Both the position numbers and the translations under genes were made by a program. The notes below the pieces were generated by a model. The model was not told the origin of the DNA. It saw only the letters and a list, made by a program, of their open reading frames with translations, and searched no databases. DNA of 64,000 nt. Source: Diphasiastrum complanatum. Lineage: Eukaryota > Streptophyta > Lycopodiopsida > Lycopodiales > Lycopodiaceae. This document shows positions 59,818 to 64,000 of the stretch, piece after piece (positions within the stretch are counted from its first letter, which is position 1; each line of letters begins with the position of its first letter). Where the stretch lies: positions 47,996,585-48,060,584 of the forward strand of contig CM055107.1 of assembly GCA_029204225.1 (NCBI GenBank), in the 5' to 3' direction.

Positions 59818-60195
59818 ATGGGTAACCGAGAATGTGAATTCTTGGATTTTTTGGCCAAGGTGTCATTTTTTCAAAATCATGCACGACCAGAAAGGTCCCA
59901 GAAGCCTAAGATGGAAACTGAAATGGAACGAAAAAAGCTGTTTCTTGATGTGCTTGAAGCCCTGGGCATACCAACACTATTTGTTAAGGACAAGAAATCT
60001 TTTATAATTCCCAAGAACTTCATATACTTGTATTATTGTTTTAGACACTTTGATCAGGAAGTGAAGGGCCTTCGTGGCGGAAGAACCTGTGGTATGGGAC
60101 ACAGGCTATTCCAAAATGAAGATATGGACCTAACTGGATCAGTTGACCATACTAAGGCCGTAAACCTTAGTAATGCCAAAAACTATCGGTCATAA
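59818..60195 (+). CDS. Unrecognised 125-codon ORF, unit B
   Basis: ATG to TAA, 125 codons. Residues ~35-60 are charged and helical (METEMERKKLFLDVLEALGI), followed by hydrophobic/aromatic IIPKNFIYLYYCF and a Gly/Arg patch (GLRGGRTCGMGHR). No transmembrane run or signal peptide is clear, and I recognise no family. It lies between a copia-type LTR and a copia RT remnant, so it could be a transduced host fragment or a chance frame. The A copy is cut to 60 codons by a 107-bp difference. Confidence 0.35.
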   Translation: MGNRECEFLDFLAKVSFFQNHARPERSQKPKMETEMERKKLFLDVLEALGIPTLFVKDKKSFIIPKNFIYLYYCFRHFDQEVKGLRGGRTCGMGHRLFQNEDMDLTGSVDHTKAVNLSNAKNYRS

Positions 60196-60199
60196 AACG

Positions 60200-62440
60200 G
60201 GTGTTTTGTTGGAAATTTGAGATATTGGTCATGACCCCTTTTTGGATATCTCAAATTTACAAAACCGGAAACTCGACAAGCTATTTCTTTATAAAAGATA
60301 TATTGGTGAATTTCTTAACACATTTATTAACCCAAAAATTTGTGATTCCTTGGAAGGTAATACTGATTACCCGTTGGCCATGGACGATGTCACATAAACG
60401 GTTAATGAAACCGTTTTCTAAACTTATTTTCTCTACTTAGATATTCAAGAAATCCTTTTCTGATTTACGGGTCAATTCTCAAGCTTGGTAATAAGGAAGA
60501 TCTTTTGTTAAAGTCATTGTGTTGGGACATCATTGGTATTTACTTACAATGATGCAACACTTCTTTTGGCTTTCAAGATTTTCTCGGATCTCTTCTTAGA
60601 CTCTTCTCCTAGGCAAATCTTGATTGATCTGCACCCCTTAGAAACTCTTGTGGTTTCCTGTTAAAAACGGAGAGAAGTAGGAAGAGAAGAGAATCATCAA
60701 GGAGAAGCATCTGTTAGAGAATCCAAGAGGAATCTGTTATAGATGACGGACCTATTTTAGAAATCAGAAACGATAGGATATTCAGATATTATAGAAATCC
60801 TTTAAGGATTATAGTAGATTTCTGGTTTAAAGATTTAAGAAGAGGAAATTTTTTGAAAGTACTCTTGCGATAGAAAAGTGGCTGATAACAAGTCCGATTG
60901 ATTTGTGTTAGAATTGGTAATTCTATTGCAAGATGGGGGTTGTTGAAACCTATTCCTTGCTGAAAATAGTCAACTTGATCTTAGTATGGACTGAGATCTG
61001 TGGGTTGATGCAAGGAAGGAAATTCATGCTAACAATATATTCTTTTGAGTGAATCTCCAGTTGAGAGTTTGGATGTGAAATAGCACTCTTTGAGAAATAT
61101 TCTCTCTTAGAGGATAACCAAGTTACAGGATTCTCGGTTATGAAAGTGTTGTGTACAGAGCTAGAGTTATCTGTAGAGATGTGCTATGCGGTGAATCTTT
61201 GTAGGATCATTAAAACCTTTGGTACAAACTTATAATCCTGTGGATCTACAAAGTATTCCGTGAACTAAGTTTATTTGCATGCATAAACTAGTTGTTGGTA
61301 CATAGGCATATCGATGAGAATTGTGTTTAAGACAATTTCTCGCTGGGTTATAGTAGTTTCTCATTGAGAATTGCTTATTGACCTAGAATTGATTTAGAAT
61401 CAGGTTAAATGTGGTGTTTTGGTACCACACCGAGACATTTAAATATTTTCTAAATCCGATACAACTAATCGAGTCAGAAGCGTTACTTCTGAGCTAGTTG
61501 TGGAAAATCAACACTAGAAATCTTATTTATGATATTATTATTGAAATGTATTGCCTATAAGTCACAACATTTATGAATCATTTTGGATTCATTTACAGAT
61601 GGGTATGCATACAATACTTGAAAACTTTTGGACTTATCTCTTCTCATTCGGAAAGGATGTAATGCTATCCTGAAAGACTCAGGAGAGTTGGATAGTTATT
61701 TGCCAAAAGTTAGAACTTCTCGTAATGAGGCTTTGGTAAATCTTAAGTTATTCTAGATTAGAACTTAAGAGGAAAACCTAGACGTATTCTAGATTAAGAC
61801 CCTAACTTCGGAATGACACTTTTTGCCATGTCTAATGTAAGGGCATTTTTTAGATTACAATCCTTATATTTGCACTGTGTGTGAGTTGTGAAAGTCTGAA
61901 ACTTTTCACATGGAAAGGACTTTCAGGAACAACTCATGTGTCTTTCAAGAATTGTAATGTACTCTCATGATGTACTCTTATGATATGGTATGGTTTTGGG
62001 AATTTGGAGAGTTGGGATTGTTGAATCTTAACTCAGATTCTAGGATATACCTAATCCATAAGAAAGGATTGTGATTGGTAGATTACCCCGGATGAATAAA
62101 CAAGATAGTGGAATTTTGGTAATACTGGCCATCTTACCAAATCGACTATGTTTATTTGGGTAAAGACCACGTAATTATTTGAGTATCTGTTTTGGCTTTA
62201 CGGATTACCAAAGTGGCATTATGAACATTCGTGATTCGAAGTTTGCTGGTCACTTTTGGTCGGCCGTATTTGCTAGACTAGAGATGAGTCTGAACTTAAA
62301 GTTCTTCTAATCATTGGTAGTTACCTTCTTTTATTGAGTGTAGGAAAAGAATTCGATGAATTATGATTGACAAATCATAGTTCAGATTCTACCTATACCT
62401 GATCGGTTGAAAGAAGGATTACCTACAAGATCAAAAGATC
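60200..62440 (+). other. No recognisable feature, unit B
   Basis: Counterpart of 32520-34740, stops in all frames. Confidence 0.35.
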
Positions 62441-62464
62441 AGCTATACCAGTTTGATTGTAATG

Positions 62465-63106
62465 TATGTTGATGATTTGAATTTGAAAGCATATAATCAA
62501 AGATTTGCTAAATGTAGTGAAAACTGATCTATGTAATTAGTTTGATATCACAGACTTGACCTTATTTACTACTGCTTGCAAGTTGAAATATGGCTAAAGG
62601 AGCAAGGTAATGGGCTTACGTAGACTACGCGTGTCAGTAAATTGCTCAATCTGTTCCATATGGAGGCATGCAAGCAAATGAATACACCTATCAAGGTTCA
62701 TGTTAAATTGCCTATGTTGGATTTTTACATCCCTTGTGGATATCACTTTGTACATCAATTAGTAGTACACATCAGCTCTTTTTTTGGTTGGTGTGTCAAC
62801 TCACATTGTCTTCTTCTCAAGATTATTGAAAGACAACAAAGGAAAATTTGAGGTATGTCAAGAATACATCTCAATGGTTCATTGTATGTTAGTGAAAATA
62901 AGTAGCGCAAGTTGAACCACTATTATTGACTAGGGAAGCAACATGACTATCAAAGGTATATGTTCCATGTAGGAAATGAGAATCTCATATTTTCTGATAG
63001 TACGCATAACATAGTGGTGTGGCCCCTTTTAGAAGTTGAGAACAAGGTCCTCATCAACACAACTCGGTGAAGCAATATGGTTGAGAAAAATCCTAGGAGA
63101 GAATAA
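62465..63106 (+). pseudogene. Copia RT-RNase H remnant, unit B
   Basis: Counterpart of 34781-35430. The active-site motif is YVDD (62465-62476), followed by LLNLFHMEACKQMNTPI and an EAIWLRKILGE end at ~63069. Frameshifts are otherwise shared with A. Confidence 0.72.
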
Positions 63107-64000
63107 GATTTAGCAAGAAAAAGATATAGAAAGAGACCACAATCTATAATCAGGTTCCAACTAGGACTCGATCTGCTAGATGCCTATTTTTGTATCACCT
63201 TCTTTATGAGAAGACATTGATTGCCAACTTTTGTATTATAAAAGTCTAGTTTTCGAGGTTTTCATAATTACCAAGGCCACGTTGTTGCAACACGTGTCAT
63301 GTAAATACTAACCCATGTACAAGTTTTCCCAAAAATATGTACATGTCTTTTTAGGTTTGAATATAACACTTCCAATTCTTCATTTTGGTTACTCTCAAGC
63401 TCTGAATGATTTATATGGGCGCCACTCTTAAGAGATTGTAGTTTCTCATAGGCCTATTAACATATTACGAAAATGAGTGCCATCATAATTTTTCAAGGAT
63501 GCAATTTGGAGTGCTGATGTATGGGATGATATTGTGGTCACTTTCAGAAAGCAACACCAGTTCACTCCCAAGGAAAATAAATTTAGAAACTGCACATAAA
63601 AAACACTAGCACCAAATACTTTGATGAATCAGATGTGGTAGCTTCAAAGTAAATGTCTATATGTTAGAGATATAATAGCTTGTGAGGATGGCAAGCCTGA
63701 GTTGCCAAAATACCATCATAAATCCTTTGCTCTAAGTAGTATAAGGAAGGGTGGGTGGTTGATGAATCACACTAACTATGAGTAAATAATTATATTGAGA
63801 ATAATTGAGAGATGATAGTTCTTGGACAGGTTAGTGGATGGCTTTACTATTTATCAATAGCAATATAGAGGCAACTAGTGTGAATCTCAAGGCAATTAGG
63901 ATGTTCTTTCAGTAAATTTTGAAGACGTCACTACCTAATTGTAGATTTCCTCCAATACATTCCGATAATCACCTCTAAAGAATTTTTATCACAATTATGT
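63107..64000 (+). other. 3' flank of the copia remnant to the window end
   Basis: Corresponds to A 35431-36316. The first ~550 bp are related in inverted orientation to 41160-41600. Nothing else is recognised before the window ends. Confidence 0.45.

Larger units (their letters stand above)
38029..64000 (+). repeat. Unit B of the ~38-kb direct duplication
   Basis: Second copy of unit A, cut by the window end. The offset to A falls stepwise from 38028-38035 near the left edge, to about 33.13 kb after the 4486-bp gap at 41960/41961, and to 27.8 kb through the copia element. B-only sequence is 47013-47688, 50995-51496 and two extra copies of a 1138-bp block (43135-46548). Where A and B align they differ mainly by scattered substitutions and small indels, and each copy carries private stop codons. 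Confidence 0.93.

Overview
This window looks like nuclear DNA of a land plant: AT-rich, intron-bearing and made almost entirely of decayed plant-type transposable elements (Ty1/copia, Ty3/gypsy and CACTA/En-Spm relatives) with microsatellites. The species cannot be read from the sequence. No rRNA, CRISPR array or convincing tRNA gene was seen, and apart from one possible minus-strand host gene I see no intact protein-coding gene.

The main structure is a direct duplication. Positions 1-36316 (unit A) recur as 38029-64000 (unit B). The offset is about 38.03 kb at the left and shrinks to 27.68 kb at the right because of large indels. By eye the aligned parts differ by only a few percent. B lacks A 4346-8831 and replaces A 15957-23690 (7.7 kb) with 502 unrelated bases. 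It also swaps A 11660-12656 for 676 other bases and carries a 1138-bp segment three times where A has it once. This is either a true tandem segmental duplication or two haplotypes joined end to end by assembly.

Unit A from left to right: a minus-strand multi-exon gene or pseudogene (97-2911; its B counterpart reaches a likely terminal exon at 37764); a reversed copia RNase H remnant (3560-4605); GA/TG microsatellites and a minus-strand gypsy gag with primer-binding site (5300-8830); about 165-bp repeats (9250-9745); a gag-protease retroelement with no visible reverse transcriptase (10058-15956) and a second partial copy of its 5' half (16112-17720); unrecognised reading frames (18.2-19.4 kb); small tandem repeats; a CACTA C-terminal fragment (21244-21576) and G-box-like palindromes; and a complete copia element with both LTRs and a 5-bp target duplication (22863-28887). 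That copia element lies inside an exon of a CACTA Tnp2-type transposase, whose reading frame resumes after it (28888-29460). Next come a second copia-type LTR and primer-binding site cutting the same transposase (29461-29961), a long unrecognised stretch with a small ORF (32028), a copia RT-RNase H remnant (34781-35430), and a fold-back element (36637-36820).

Unit B repeats this order. Its copia element has lost the 5' LTR but keeps a longer integrase-RT-RNase H frame than A. The two units carry different private lesions, so each helps to read the other. Nothing here forms a pathway; the genes are layers of nested mobile elements, and most were already broken before the duplication.
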